From Paguma larvata (taxonomy: Eukaryota; Chordata; Mammalia; Carnivora; Viverridae): 64,000 nt of DNA. The position numbers and the translations under genes were made by a program. The notes below the pieces were generated by a model that had not been told where the DNA came from, searched no databases, and saw nothing but the letters and a program-made list of their open reading frames with translations. Positions 1-11,521 of this stretch are shown here, one piece after another. Location of the stretch: contig CM057834.1 in assembly GCA_030068075.1 (NCBI GenBank), forward strand, positions 93,761,119-93,825,118, in the 5' to 3' direction. Position 1 is the first letter of the stretch; the number at the start of each line of letters is the position of its first letter.

Positions 1-343
1 ACTTAGAGGCAGGAAAAAAATAACTAAAGATACGGATACAGAATACAGTAACTTGGCTATCATTCTAGCATTTCCACTTAATTCTTATCCCATCTCTCTG
101 ATAAAATTATCTACGTAATCTTGCTGGCAGCCTACCTTTCCCATTAGAGCCTTTAATGTATTAATCATCGTTATTTTAAATTCCCTGGCTCATAATTACA
201 ACTTCTGTGTCATCTGAATCTCATTCCGATTTAGTTCTTCAGACTGCATTTTCTTGTCTTTTGCCTGCCTGTGAATTTTTTGTTTGGCATGTGTAGGGAA
301 GTAGATACTAAAATAAATAGGCCTTTAAGTTGGGAATTTATGT
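1..343 (-). repeat. Ancient L1M fragment, 5' region, antisense
   Basis: AT-rich sequence that reads, on the minus strand, like the 5' region of old mammalian L1M elements. The plus strand shows their familiar T-rich blocks near 150-320 (for example TTCTTGTCTTTTGCCTG and AATAGGCCTTTAAG). It continues past the two following SINEs. Recognition is by recalled family resemblance only. Confidence 0.5.
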
Positions 344-536
344 GTTTTTTTTTTAAAGTTTATTTATTTCGAGAGAGGGTCTGGAAGGGCAGAGAGAGAG
401 GGACAGAGAGAATTCCAAGAAGGCTCAGCACTGTCAGCACAGAGCCCGACTGAACCATGAGATTATGACCAGAGCTGAAATCAAGAGCCGGAAACTCGAC
501 CAATGGACTGAGCCATCCCATGCTCCCTGGTGTGAA
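344..536 (-). mobile_element. CAN-SINE (SINEC-type), antisense
   Basis: A tRNA-derived carnivore SINE inserted in reverse. It has a leading poly-T, a GA-rich stretch (the reversed CT-rich tail), then CTGTCAGCACAGAGCCCGAC, and ends with the reversed tRNA head (ACTGAGCCATCCCA). The 9 bp duplication AATTTATGT at 335-343 and 537-545 marks the boundaries. It is diverged, so not very recent. Confidence 0.88.
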
Positions 537-641
537 AATTTATGTTAATCGAGTCAGGAAGTGTGTTGTTTAAAGTATGTTGTTTCCGTGAGCACCAGAA
601 ACTGCAAATTCCTCTAGTGACTTTCTCCCCTTTTGGCTTTT

Positions 642-843
642 AATGTTTATGTATTTTTGAGAGAGACAGAGATGGAGCACGAGCAGGGGAGGGGCAGAGA
701 GACAGGGAGACACAGAATCCGAAGCAGGCTCCAGGCTCTGAGATGCCAGCACAGAGCCCAACGTAGTTCTCAAACTCTTGAACCCTGAGATCATGACCTG
801 GGCTGAAGTCTGACACTTAACCACCCAGGGCCCCCCACCCCCA
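642..843 (-). mobile_element. CAN-SINE, antisense
   Basis: Reverse-oriented feline SINE with GAAGCAGGCTCCAGGCTCTG and a TGAGATCATGACCTGGGCTG block, ending in CCACCCAGGGCCCCCC. An imperfect duplication of about 14 bp (CCCTTTTGGCTTTT before, CCCTTTGGGCTTTT after) flanks it. The tRNA-head end has lost several bases. Confidence 0.88.
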
Positions 844-1758
844 CCCCTTTGGGCTTTTGATTTCCCTTTGTGCATCAATCCCACTTGGACTGCGGGCTCG
901 GGCTAGTTAGCATGGTGGCCAGCTCTTCCGATTAAACCTCCATTTCTGGAGTGCACATGGGACATGGCCTTCATAAGTGTTTCTTTCCTTCTCCAGGGAT
1001 AGAGGTTCCCCCTCTGCCCACCAGAATAACCATCTTCCAGAATAAGCATGTTCCTAGCCAGTCCTCGAGACACTCTCCATGAAGATTAAGTCATTCTGAT
1101 TTCTTCTTAGGTGAGACAGAGAGATCGGGGTAGGGCAGAGCTCTCATCTCCTAGCTGAGATGGAAGTTCACCTCTGCCCTCAGGTGATAGCATTTTGCCT
1201 GCAAATTGAGCCTTTTGCTCCCTGAGGGAGAAGGGTCTGGATGGATTTTACTGTGGCTGCTTTTTTGTCTCCTGCCAGTACCACCAGCGGAGATTTCTCT
1301 TGAGAAATGAGAGCCTGGAGGAGAAGCCCGGAAAAGGATGAGAACCTCCCTATGACTTCAGCCACCAGGAGTTTGCCATTTTTATCCGAGCCCAGCAATT
1401 CCCCAGAATTGTTACTGTTTCTGCCAATTTACACGAGGTCCAGCAGTAGCTTTCTTGACATGTAAGCAAATGCTTGGTTCCTATGTTTCCCTGCAAATGT
1501 CTGTGTCTTCAGGACGGCCGGCTTTTATCCATTTGTCCTTTGTCCTATGGGTTCTCTAGTAGGCCCACGAAAAGTCATTAATTTGCTGCATGTCCACCTC
1601 GTTTGCTTGTTGTAAAAATGGGAGCTTTTCTTTTGTAGCTCGCTGCATATCTAAGTTGAAATTGAAATAATCCATTTATGGTTAACATATTTGAGCCTTC
1701 TATTTAAAGTGGATTTCTCTTAAAGTTAAGCATAGTTGTTATTTAAAAAAAAAAACAC
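844..1758 (-). repeat. Probable ancient L1M 5' end remnant, antisense
   Basis: No open frame of substance. Sequence after the second SINE continues the pattern of the left edge and resembles the GC-richer 5' UTR of old L1M elements read backwards, with phrases about lung-to-tail homology absent. The resemblance is weak, and 1500-1740 could simply be unique DNA. Confidence 0.35.
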
Positions 1759-1957
1759 TTTTTTTTTTTATGTTTATTTTTGAGACAGAGAGACAGAGTG
1801 CAAATGGGGGAGGGCAGAGAGAGAAAGAGACACAGAATCTGAAGAAGGTTCCAGGCTCTGAGCTGTCATCACAGAGCCTGACTTGGGGCTCAAACCCACG
1901 AACTGGGAGATCATGACCTGAGGCGAAGTCGGCTGCTTAACTGACTGAAACACCCCA
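1759..1957 (-). mobile_element. CAN-SINE, antisense
   Basis: Poly-T then TATGTTTATTTTTGAGACAG, an AGAGACACAGAATCTGAAG block, CCAGGCTCTGAGCTGTCATC and a degraded tRNA-like head ending in CACCCCA. This is the standard reversed feline SINE order. It interrupts old L1M sequence that resumes near 1965. Confidence 0.9.
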
Positions 1958-1964
1958 GTTTGTT

Positions 1965-3340
1965 TTTTTTTAACCCAGATTGACAATCTGCCTTTCAATT
2001 GGAGTGTTTGTACTATTAATATTCATGATGATTTTTGACAAGATTAGGTGTAAGTCTACCACCTTCCTAATTGTTTTCTTCCTAATTTCTCTCCTTTGTT
2101 TCTTTTATCTTCTTTATCTGCCTTCTTCTGGATTAAGTATGTATTTTATAATGGTTCTAAATTTTACCTTCTTTGCTTATTAAATATAATTTTTTGTTTT
2201 GTTATTATCATGGTTGCTGTGGAGTCCATATTCTTTCATTTATCATAGTCTCTCATCAAGCAATATGATAGTAATTACAACACTTCACATACTTTATAAG
2301 GACCTTACAATACGCATCAATTTCTTCCCTCCTGGCATTTTTGCTATATTGCCACAGTCTTTAATTTTATATAGGTTCTAAATCCAGCATCTTATTGTTA
2401 TTATTTTGCTGTAGGCAGTTTTCTTTTAAAGATAGTTAAATAATAAGAGAAGACCTTATAGTTTTGTCCGTATTATCATCCATTCTTATGTTCTTCACGC
2501 CTTTGTTCTATTTTATGGGGCATCATTTTACTTCTGGCTGATGAACGTCCTTTTATATCTGTTGCTTTTTGGGTCTGCCTCTGATGAATTCTTTTTGCCT
2601 TTGGTGGTCTTAAAAGGACACTATTTCACCTCAGTTTTGAGAGCTATGTTGCTGGGTAGGGGATTCTAAGCTAACAGGCTTTAAAATTTTCTTTTAGTAC
2701 TTTTAAGATCCCGTTTCATTGTATTTTTTCTTGCATTGCGAGAGAATTTACTGTCATCCTAATTTTTGGTTGTTTTGTACATAATGAGTCTTTTTTTTTT
2801 TTTTTGATGGCTGTTTTAAAATTTTCTCTTTGTCACTGGTTTTAAACAATTTGATTATGAAGTATCTTGGTGTTATTTTCCTCATATTTCCAATACTTGC
2901 AGTTAACTGAGCTTCTCAGATTTGTGGGTTCGTAATTTTCATCAAGTCTGGAAAAAGTGGCCATTATTTATTCAGATTTTGTTCTGTGCTTCCTTTACAT
3001 TCTTCTATTTTGAATATTCCAATTATAGACTTCCTTACAACGTCTAGCCACCGCAGAAACTTTAAATTCACTGCTCTGTTTGGAATTTTCCTCCCTGTTT
3101 CAAGATCCGGAATGTGGTTCTGGGCATACAGTTGGGCCACGTATAGGGCTCAATATTGTTGCTTCCCTTTCTACAGAAAGCTCTGTGTTGTTGGCTTCCT
3201 AAAGTAATATATTTTGTCCAGTTTTTATTTGTGGGTGGCTATGGAGCAAATCTGACATGTGTTGCTCCATTACAGCAAGATGTGGAATTAAAGGAAATAC
3301 ATAAAAAATACTTTTCAGTACTAAACTACTCCAAATGAAA
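1965..3340 (-). repeat. Ancient L1M fragment, antisense
   Basis: The plus strand carries the T-rich reverse complement of an old L1. GACAATCTGCCTTTCAATTG, typical of the 5' side of reversed L1M, is followed by ordered blocks such as CACTGGTTTTAAACAATTTG and CTCAGATTTGTGGGTTCG. All frames have many stops. The short plus-strand open frames here (about 60-73 codons) are by-products of T-rich antisense DNA. Confidence 0.6.
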
Positions 3341-3389
3341 ATTTAAAAATTGAAAAGAAATTTCAGAGCACTTATATTTATGTCTTTAT

Positions 3390-4145
3390 GGATAGCGATA
3401 GTCGATGTTTTGCTAATCTTTAGTGTTTTACCAGTAATTGATATTTTTAAAAAATTCTAGCCTTCTCAATTATTTTTCTAACGTGAGGACGTGAAGTTAT
3501 ATATTTATCTTTAGGCCATCTCATACATTTTGATGTGCTATAATTTCATGATTACTCCGCTCAAAATATCTTCTAATATCCTTTGTGATTATTGCTTTTG
3601 GCCGATAGGTTCTATAGGGATTTCCTAGGTTTCTTATTGATTTCTGACTTAGCATTGTTTTTATTAGAAAGCATAATCTGTATGATTTTGATCACTTTAA
3701 AGTGTTTAGACCTATGTTTGGCTCAGCATACAGTCTCTTTCAGTGAATATGGTATATTTGAGAAAAATTAGGCCTTGCGTGGTGGCCAAGGACAGTGCTC
3801 TCCAAGTGTCTGTCAGTGAGGTCAAGTTGGTTATTAGCATTGCTCAAGCTGTCTGTATCCTTCCTCATGTGTTTTCTATTGCTTTATCCATTTTTGAGAT
3901 AAGTGGGTTAAAATCTCCAACTATGAATGTGATTTTTTTCCTATCTCCCTATCAGTCTTTCCCTAAAACTTTCTGTAAATTTTTGCCTCGTGTAATCTGG
4001 GAGTTCTCTTATCAGGCAGGTTGACTCTTTTAAGATATCCTTCTATAACTCTGGTTATTATTGCTCATCTCAAAGGCTGTTTTGTCTGATATTCGTATAG
4101 CCACGCAGGCTTTCATACACCCCCATTTGCATGGTATCTTTTCCC
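3390..4145 (-). repeat. Ancient L1M fragment, endonuclease region, antisense
   Basis: Reverse complement of the ORF2 endonuclease region of an old L1. GGGTTAAAATCTCCAACTAT near 3906 and GTCTGATATTCGTATAGCCA near 4085 match the pattern seen at 10190-10420 in the other antisense L1. It is out of order relative to 1965-3340, so it is a separate fragment or a rearranged copy. Confidence 0.6.
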
Positions 4146-4900
4146 ACCGCCTTGTGCTTGTAAGTTGTGCAGTGTTGGAAGGTGTCTCTCGGGTCCCATG
4201 TTTCACTTGCAGACTTAGGCAGGTCCTGAGTGCCTGTCAAGTGAGGGAGAGGTCATTCTGCCCTTTGCTGATTCCTAGTGGTAGACAGTGGAGTCTCATA
4301 TTCGCTGTAGGGCCTAGAGCGCAGAAGGCTTTCTCTTTCATTCCTGCCTCACCTTCTGCCCTGGGCAAGCACCCTCTATAGCTGGCTTTCTAAGGACATC
4401 TTTCAGCCCTTCTGGGTCATTCTTGGGTGAGTGCCAGCTGCCTCACACATAGACGGTGGCCGGGGTATGAGAGTGTTCTCCTTAGGTTTCCTAGTCTGCC
4501 TGGAGGCACAGGCAGGCCGGCATCCTTTTGTCTTAAAATAGGTCTCTCGGATCTTCCTGGCCTGCACCAGCCTTGCTCAGGAGCACTAACGGCCCACGGG
4601 GTAGAATCAGCATAGCCTGCAGACTTTCCTCTGTCGGGGGGCTCGCGGGGCTTGTAAACTGCCAGGCAAGTTTATAATCGGCCTTTAAAAAATGTGTTAA
4701 AAGTTCAGTTGCTTTCTTTCCATCCGATTCTCCAGTGACTCCCTCCTCCTTTGCCAGCTCTACCAAACCAAAAATAGTTCCCGTTTTTCCTGGGAGGGCT
4801 GTCGCTCTTCCCATTTTGGTTCATTTGTTTGCTCTGTGATGTCACCTGTGGGACGGGCTCCAAATAATCCGGGTTTTGTAGGTTTTCCAGCCTGTTCTTA
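4146..4900. other. GC-richer block, possibly an L1M 5' end
   Basis: Noticeably richer in G and C than its surroundings, without a convincing coding frame. Open frames on both strands are under 110 codons and overlap one another. Its position directly after antisense endonuclease sequence would suit an L1M 5' UTR, but I cannot confirm this. Confidence 0.3.
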
Positions 4901-5690
4901 TCAGAGTGAGAACAGTTTTCTTCTGTGAATTTCAACACAGCAAACGGGAGCAGAACTCCTCAATCCTTCTACTAACTGTCCAGTCATTAACCCATCACCT
5001 TGTCCATCTCTACTCCATAGGCATCTGTTTTAGGATGGTTTCTCTCATTCTCCCTCCCCAGATCACAAGGAAGACTGCTGATTTATTCACCCCTTCATCA
5101 ACTCAGCACATTTTATCGTGTGCCAACGCTCTGTGGATGCCACGCTGAGCAGAACAAATAAATAGGCAATTCCGATCAATACTAAGCATTGTAATCGAGG
5201 AATCTCTGGAAACTGTAAGAACAACCTAGAACTCAATGGAAATGACACATAAGCCAAAACATTTTATGTCAGGTGTGACTTTACAGAGGAAACTACGTAG
5301 AAACTAATATCTGAGTAGAAATGACTCAGGAGGAGGGAGTGGATACAGTGGGTGCAGCACATCTAAAAGCGTTGCTGCAGCCTGGGCGTGGGAAGAAATA
5401 TGACTGCTTGCAAAAAGAGACCAAATACGGTTGGGGTAAAGCATGTTTGCAAAAGAAGAGCAAAGGGTAGCAAAGGATGCTGCTGATTTGTAGCCACAGG
5501 TCAAATCAGAAAACGGGCAATTAAGCCGAGTTTAAAAAGTCTGGTTTAGCAACAAAGAGGACACCTTTGAACTTTGGCAGCAAGGGTATATGAGCCTATT
5601 TCTTCTTGTGAGATGTTTTCCTTCTTTAGTCCTTACCCTGCTTCTGATCGGAATCCACAGTGACTTTTCGTTCCAAATGAGGATTGCTTA
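4901..5690. other. Unique sequence, no gene recognised
   Basis: No coding frame above about 80 codons and no clear repeat. A short stretch near 5085-5165 (TTATTCACCCCTTCATCAAC, followed by a degenerate TGTGCCA...CTG pattern) resembles the widespread L2/MIR-type tail seen elsewhere in the window. Confidence 0.4.
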
Positions 5691-5899
5691 AAAAAAAATT
5701 TTTTTTAACATTTATTCAGTTTTGAGAGACAGAGACAGAATGCAAGCAGGGGTGGGGCAGAGAGGGAGGGAGACACAGAACCCAAAGCAGGCTCCAGGCT
5801 CTGTGCTGTCAGCATAGAACCCAACAGGGGGCTCGACCCCACAAGCCGTAAGATCATGACCTGAGCCAAAGTCAGATGCTGAGCCACCCAGGCGCCCCG
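5691..5899 (-). mobile_element. CAN-SINE, antisense
   Basis: Poly-T, GAGAGACAGAGACAGAATGC, AAGCAGGCTCCAGGCTCTG, AAGATCATGACCTGAGCC and the terminal GAGCCACCCAGGCGCCCC. The whole head is intact, and divergence is modest. No clean target duplication was found. Confidence 0.93.
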
Positions 5900-6148
5900 A
5901 CTGAGAAATGCTTTAAATGCAGAAAGAAGATCAGACCACTCCCAGCTGAGACAAGAGTATGTGGGAAATAGTTAAAATGTTTTCACATGGCCCGTTTGTG
6001 TAGTGACACTTAGAGGATTGGATACATGGTGGGACTGTTGGAAAAGGAACTTGGAAAAATAGGTTAGAGAAAGCTTAGAGAGGGATTCTTTCAAATTGTG
6101 GTAAGAAACACATGAATTAAATTTACTCTTTGAAGAAACTGAATCTTT

Positions 6149-6332
6149 TTATTAAAGTTTATTTATTTATTTTGAGAGAGAGTGCAGGGGAGAGGCAGAC
6201 AGAGAAGGAGAGAAAGGATCACAAGCAGGATACGCCCTGTCAGCACAGAGCCAGAAGTGGGGCTTGAACTCATGACCCGTGAGCAGAAATCCAGAGTCAG
6301 CCGCTTAACTGACTGAGCCACCCAGCACTCCC
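6149..6332 (-). mobile_element. CAN-SINE, antisense, inside ancient L1
   Basis: Reversed SINE beginning AAAGTTTATTTATTTATTTT, with a GA-rich tail and a tRNA head ending TTAACTGACTGAGCCACCCA. It sits in the 3' UTR of the older antisense L1, so it is younger than that copy. Confidence 0.9.
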
Positions 6333-7778
6333 ACCCTGTGAACAGTTTTTAAGTATACATTTCAGCAGCGTTATGTATATTCACATTGGTTTGAATTTGT
6401 TGTCTTGCACTTCTGAAACTCTGTGCCCATTAAACAGCAACCCTTCCTTCCTTCCTCCTCCCGGCCCCTGGTAATCCCCGTTCTACTTTGTGCATCTACG
6501 AATTTTACTATGTTTACTTGTCATTCTGTGACTGGCTCATTCCACTTAGCATGGTGTCCTCAACTCTCATCCATGCTGACATGTGACAGGGTTTCCTTCC
6601 TTCTTAGAGTAAATAATATTCCACTGTATGTAGGAACCACAGTTTTGCTTCTCCATGCATCTGTCAATGGACACTTGTATTGCTTCCATCTCTTGGCTTT
6701 TATGAATTGTGTTGCTATGAACATAAATTGGTGAATATTTCTTGGAGATCTTACTTTCAATTCTTTTGGATAAATACCCATAATAATCTCTATTATTTCT
6801 ATTTTTAAGTTTTTCAGGACCCTTCATTCTGTTTTTCAGATTGGTGGAACCACTTTATAATCTCATTGCTAGTGCACAAGGGTTTCAATTTCTCTATATT
6901 CTTGTCCCTACTTGTTACTTTCTCAATACTTTTTGATACTAGATAAGCAAATAGGTGTGAAGTGATATATCTTTGCAGTTTTGTTTTACGTTTCTCTGAT
7001 GATGAGGGATGTGGGGCATTTGGTCTATGCTTATTGGCTGTTTGCAGATCATCTTTGGAGACATGTCTACTTAGGTTCTTTTCCCATTAAAAAAATCAGA
7101 TTTGATTTTTGTTGTTGAAGTGTAAGAATTCCTTCTACACTCTGAATATTAATCCTTTTATTAGATAGATGATTTGTAGATGTTTCTTCCCATTCTGTAG
7201 GTTACCTTTTCTCTCTTGTTTTGTCCTTTCAGGCATAAAAGTCATTAAATTTGATGGAGCCCTGTTGGGTTATTTTTGCTTTTTTTGCCTGTGCTTTCAT
7301 TGTCATGTCTGCAAAAGCATTGTCAAGTCCAATGTCATGAAGCTTTTTCTCTATGATTTTTTTGTAGAAGTTTTGTAATTATTTATTTTAAGTTTAAAAT
7401 TTTTAAAGTCTTCAGTCTATTTTCAATTAATCTTCGTATAAGGTATAAGATAAAGGTTTGAGTTCATTTTTTTTTTTTTTTTGTATGCATGCATAGATCC
7501 AGTTTTCCTAACACTGTTTGTTGAAGGGACTGTCCTTTCCCAGTTGAGTGATCCTGGCATTGTTGTCAAAGATTATTTGACCTTTTATATGAAGGTTTAT
7601 TTCCAAGCTCTCTGTGGTTTTCCACTGGTCTTTGTCCTTATGACAGTACCACACTGCTTGGATTACTGTAGCTTTGTAGTATGTTTTGAAATGAGGCGTG
7701 TGAATTCTCCAACTTTATTTTTCTTATTCAGAATTGTTTTGGCTATTTGGGGTCTCTTGAGAGTCTACATGAATTTTA

Positions 7779-7930
7779 AAATGGCTAAATGGGTTACAGG
7801 TATTAAGGAGGGCATTTTGTGATGAACGCTGAGTGTTATATGTAAATGATGAATCACTAAATTCTACACCTGAAACTAATTTTATCTTATATGTTAAATA
7901 GCTAGAATTGAATTTAAAAAATAAAATTTA
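7779..7930 (+). mobile_element. 5'-truncated old carnivore L1, 3' end only
   Basis: Plus-strand L1 tail with GGTATTAAGGAGGGCATTTT, TGAACGCTGAGTGTTATATG, GATGAATCACTAAATTC and CACCTGAAACTAATTTTATC, then a short A-rich end. It matches the tail at 44565-44690 and not the young L1 tail at 14330-14400. It is nested in the antisense L1, whose sequence resumes near 7935. Boundaries are approximate. Confidence 0.75.
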
Positions 7931-9215
7931 GTTAATTTTTCTATATTTGCAAAACATGCCATTGAGAATTTGATAGAGATTGCATTTAATCTATACATTG
8001 CTTTAGGTATTAAGGGGATCTTAACAATACTAAATTCTTCCAATCCATGAGCTCAAGATGTCTTTCCATTTATATTTTTCTTCTTTTAATTTCTTTTATT
8101 ACTGTTCTGTATCCTTTATCTCCTCAGTTAGATTTATTTGTAAGTATTTTATTCCTTGTATCCTTTTGTAAATTTGTTTTTAATTTCTTTCTTTTTTTTT
8201 TTTTTGGATTGTTAATTGTCAGTGTATAAAAGGCAACTGACTTTGGTATGTTGATTTTGTATCCTGTAAATTTGCTGAATTTACTAGTTCTAAGTTGTGT
8301 GCACGGTTTGGTTTTTTCTTTTCTTTCTTTCTTTTTTTTTTTTTTTTTTTTGACTATTAAAATTTTCCTTAAAAGATAGTATCATCTGTGAATAGAGATC
8401 ATTTAGCTACTTCCTCTGCAATTAGAATGGCTTTCGTTTCTCTTTCTTGCTTAATGATTCTGGCTAGGACTTCTGGTACTTTGTAGAATAGAAGTAATTA
8501 GAGTGGGCACCATTGTCTTGTTCCAGATCTTAGAATTCACAGTATTTCACCACTGAGTATGATGTGAGCTGTGGGCTTCTCATATATGGCTTTTATTATG
8601 CTTAGTTTGCTTTTATTTCCAGTATGTTGAATGTTTTTAATCATGAAAAGGTGTTGAATCTTATCAAATGCTTTTTCTTGCCACTTGAGAAAATCATGTG
8701 GTTTTTGTCTGTCATTTTGTAATGTGGTATATTACATTGACTGAATTTTGCATGTTGAAACATCCTTGCATGCCAGAATAAATACCACTTGGTTATAGTG
8801 TATAATCCCTCCAATGTGCTGTTGATTGCAGTTTGCTAATATTTCAATGAAGATTTTTGCATCGATATTCCTTATGGATACTGGCTTGTAGTCTTGTTTT
8901 CTTGCAGTGTCTTTGTCTGGCTTTGGTGTCAAGGTAATACCGTCCTCAAGGATAGAGCATAGACATTCCTTCCCATTAAGTTTTTTGGAAGAATTTTAGG
9001 AGGATTCTTCTTCTAAATGTTTGGTAGAATTCTCCATCTTTTTCTGGGTGTTTCTTTATTCTTCAATGTATATTGACTACTGACTTAATCTACTCATTAT
9101 TTGTTCAGATTTTATATTTCTTCATGATTCAGTCTTGGTAGATTGTGTTTCTAGGGATATATACATTTCTTCTACGTTTTCCAAATTTTTGCATATAATT
9201 GTTAACAGTATTTTT

Positions 9216-9409
9216 GTTTTCTTTTTTGAGAGAGAAAGGAGAGAGAGAGAGAGCATGCACAAGTAGGGGAAAGGCAGAGAGAGAGGGAGAAAGAGATCTG
9301 AAGCAGGCTTCATATCTGATATACGGCTCAGTCTTACAACCATGATATCATGACCTGAGCCAAAATCAAGAGTTGGATGCTGAACCTACTGAGCCACCCA
9401 GGCATCCCC
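9216..9409 (-). mobile_element. CAN-SINE, antisense, with 11 bp TSD
   Basis: Reversed SINE ending CTGAGCCACCCAGGCATCCC. A perfect duplication ACAGTATTTTT lies at 9205-9215 and 9410-9420, marking insertion into the ancient antisense L1. The middle has lost the usual CAGCACAGAGCC segment. Confidence 0.93.
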
Positions 9410-10582
9410 ACAGTATTTTTTTTATAATCTTTTTTATTTCTGCAGCATTGGTTGTAATTTCCCCTCTTTTTTGTTTCTGATTATTTGAATATACTTATTT
9501 TTCTTAGTATGGCTAAGGATTTTTCCATCCTTTTATCTTAAAAAAAAGCACTCTTAGTTTCTTATAGTTTTGTTGATTTTTTTCCTGTTTTAAAAGGTTT
9601 CTATTTTATTTCCTTTTATTTCTATTATATCCTTCCTCTGCTAGTTTGGATTAGGCTTGTCCTTTTTCCGGATTATTGAGGTGTAAAGTCAGGTTGATAA
9701 TATAATAATTCTTTTTATTAATGTACATATTTAAAACTATATAATTCCCTCTTAGCACTGCTTCCACTGCATTCCATCAGTTTTGGTATGTTATGTTTTC
9801 CCTTTCACTTATCCTAAGGTATTTTCTAATTTCCCTTGTGATGTCTGTTTTGATCCATTTGTCATTTAATAGTATGTTGTTTAATTTCCACATACTTGTG
9901 GATTTTCCACTTTTCCTTGAGCTATCGATTTTTAGTTTCATTTTATTGTGATCAGAAAATATACTTTGTATGATTTCAACCTTTTTGATTTTGTTAGGAC
10001 TTGTTTTGTGACCTAACATGTAGTCTATCCTGGAGAATGTTTAATATCCCCTTGAGAAGAATGTATACTCTGTTGTTGTTAGGAGAAGGGTTGTATAAAT
10101 GACTTTTAAGTTCAGTTCGTCTGTAGCGTTGTTCAAGTCCTACATTTCCTCATTGATATTCTGTCTGGCTTTCTATCCAGCACTGACACTGGGATGTTGA
10201 AGTCTCCTATTACCATTTTGTTGCTGTCTACTTCTCCCTTCATTCTGTCAAAATTTGCTTCATAGCCGTTCTGAGGTTTTGTGTCTAAACATTTGTAATT
10301 ATTATATCTTCTTGGTGAGTTGACTCCTTTGTCACAAATAGTATCCTTCTTTGTCTCTTGTAGCAGTTGTTTATGTAAGTCTGTTTGTCTCTCATTAGTG
10401 TAGCCACTCCTGCTCTACCGTTTGCATGGAGTATAATTCTCTGTCCCTTCATTTTCAGCCTATATGTGTATTTCGATCTAAAGCGAGTCTTATAGATAGT
10501 ATATCGTTGGATCCTGTTTTGTTTGTTTGTTTTTATCCATGCAGCCAATTAGTGTTTTTCATTGAGGGATTTTACCTACATA

Positions 10583-11027
10583 CAGTAGTTGTCCCTTATC
10601 TGTAGTTTTGTTTTCCAAGGTTTTAGTTACCTGTGGTCAGTCATGAGCTGGAAACGAGGATCACCTCATGACCTGTTGTCAGAAGGTCGGTAGTAGTTTC
10701 ACACTTTGTCACATGGCCTGCATCATTGACCCTACTTCATCTCCTCACATAGGCATTTTGTCATCTCATGTCATCACAAGAAGAGTGAGTACAGTAAAAT
10801 AATATATTTTAAGATACCACATTTATTAGAATACATTATTATGATCACTGTATTTTAATATTAGTTATTGTTAACCTCTTACCATGCCTACTTTATAAAT
10901 CAAACACTATCATAGAAATGTATGTGTAGGAAAATGCATAGCATGTATAGGGTTTGGTGCTATCTGCTCTTTCAGGCATCCACTGGAGGTTTTGGAATGT
11001 ATCCTACATGCATAACAGGGACTGCTG
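10583..11027 (-). mobile_element. Tigger/MER2-like non-autonomous DNA transposon
   Basis: Element bounded by TA duplications (10581-10582 and 11028-11029). The left end is CAGTAGTTGTCCCTTATC. The right end, reverse complemented, starts CAGCAGTCCCTGTTATG, giving diverged terminal inverted repeats. Internal blocks match what I recall of MER2: TGTCATCACAAGAAGAGTGA, TTATTGTTAACCTCTTACC and TCAGGCATCCACTGGAGG. It has no transposase frame and needs a Tigger (Tc1/mariner-superfamily) transposase in trans. It interrupts the ancient antisense L1 and abuts the young L1 site. Confidence 0.82.
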
Positions 11028-11033
11028 TATATT

Positions 11034-11046
11034 GAAAATAATTACT
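11034..11046 (+). repeat. Left target-site duplication of the young L1
   Basis: GAAAATAATTACT here is repeated exactly at 14424-14436, just after the poly-A of the L1. The TT/GAAAAT junction fits the usual L1 endonuclease preference (TT/AAAA). Confidence 0.9.
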
Positions 11047-11059
11047 TTGAAATCAACCA

Positions 11060-11453
11060 CAGGAGAAAGCCTGGAAAATATTCAAGAACATGGCGGCTAA
11101 GAAATAACCTACTAAAAGATGACTGGGTCAACCAAGCCATCAGAGAAGAAATTAAAAAATATATGGAAACAAATGAAAATGAAAATACAACAATCCAAAC
11201 GCTCTGGGATGCAGCAAAGGCAGTCCTGAGAGGGAAATATATTGCAATCCAGGCCCATCTCAAGAAACAAGAAAAATCAATAACACAAATTCTAACAGCA
11301 CGCCTAAAGGAACTAGAAGTAGATCAACTAAAACAACCCAAGCCCAGCAGAAAGAGAGAAATAACAAAGATCAGAGCTCAAATTAACCATATGGAGACAG
11401 AAAAGGTAGTGGAACAGATCAATGAAACCAAAAGCTGGTTCTTTGAAAAATAA
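11060..11453 (+). pseudogene. L1 ORF2 fragment upstream of the frameshift
   Basis: This continues the ORF2 protein upstream of the long frame, in a different phase. It includes NENTTIQTLWDAAKAVLRGK and ends KSWFFEK, the linker between endonuclease and RT in L1 ORF2. The frame then hits TAA at 11451-11453. The run of five A after G at about 11445 appears one base short. Reading one base out of phase gives the expected [11 protein letters not shown] sequence, so a single-base deletion is the likely break. The segment starts at the truncation point and has no initiation signal. Confidence 0.85.
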
Positions 11454-11521
11454 ACAAAATAGACAAACCTCTAGCCAGGCTTCTCAAAAAGAAAAGAGAG
11501 AGAACTCAAATAAATAAAATC

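Noticed and set aside
2986..3338. Overlapping 60-73 codon plus frames
   Set aside because: They lie on the wrong strand of ancient antisense L1 and match no protein.
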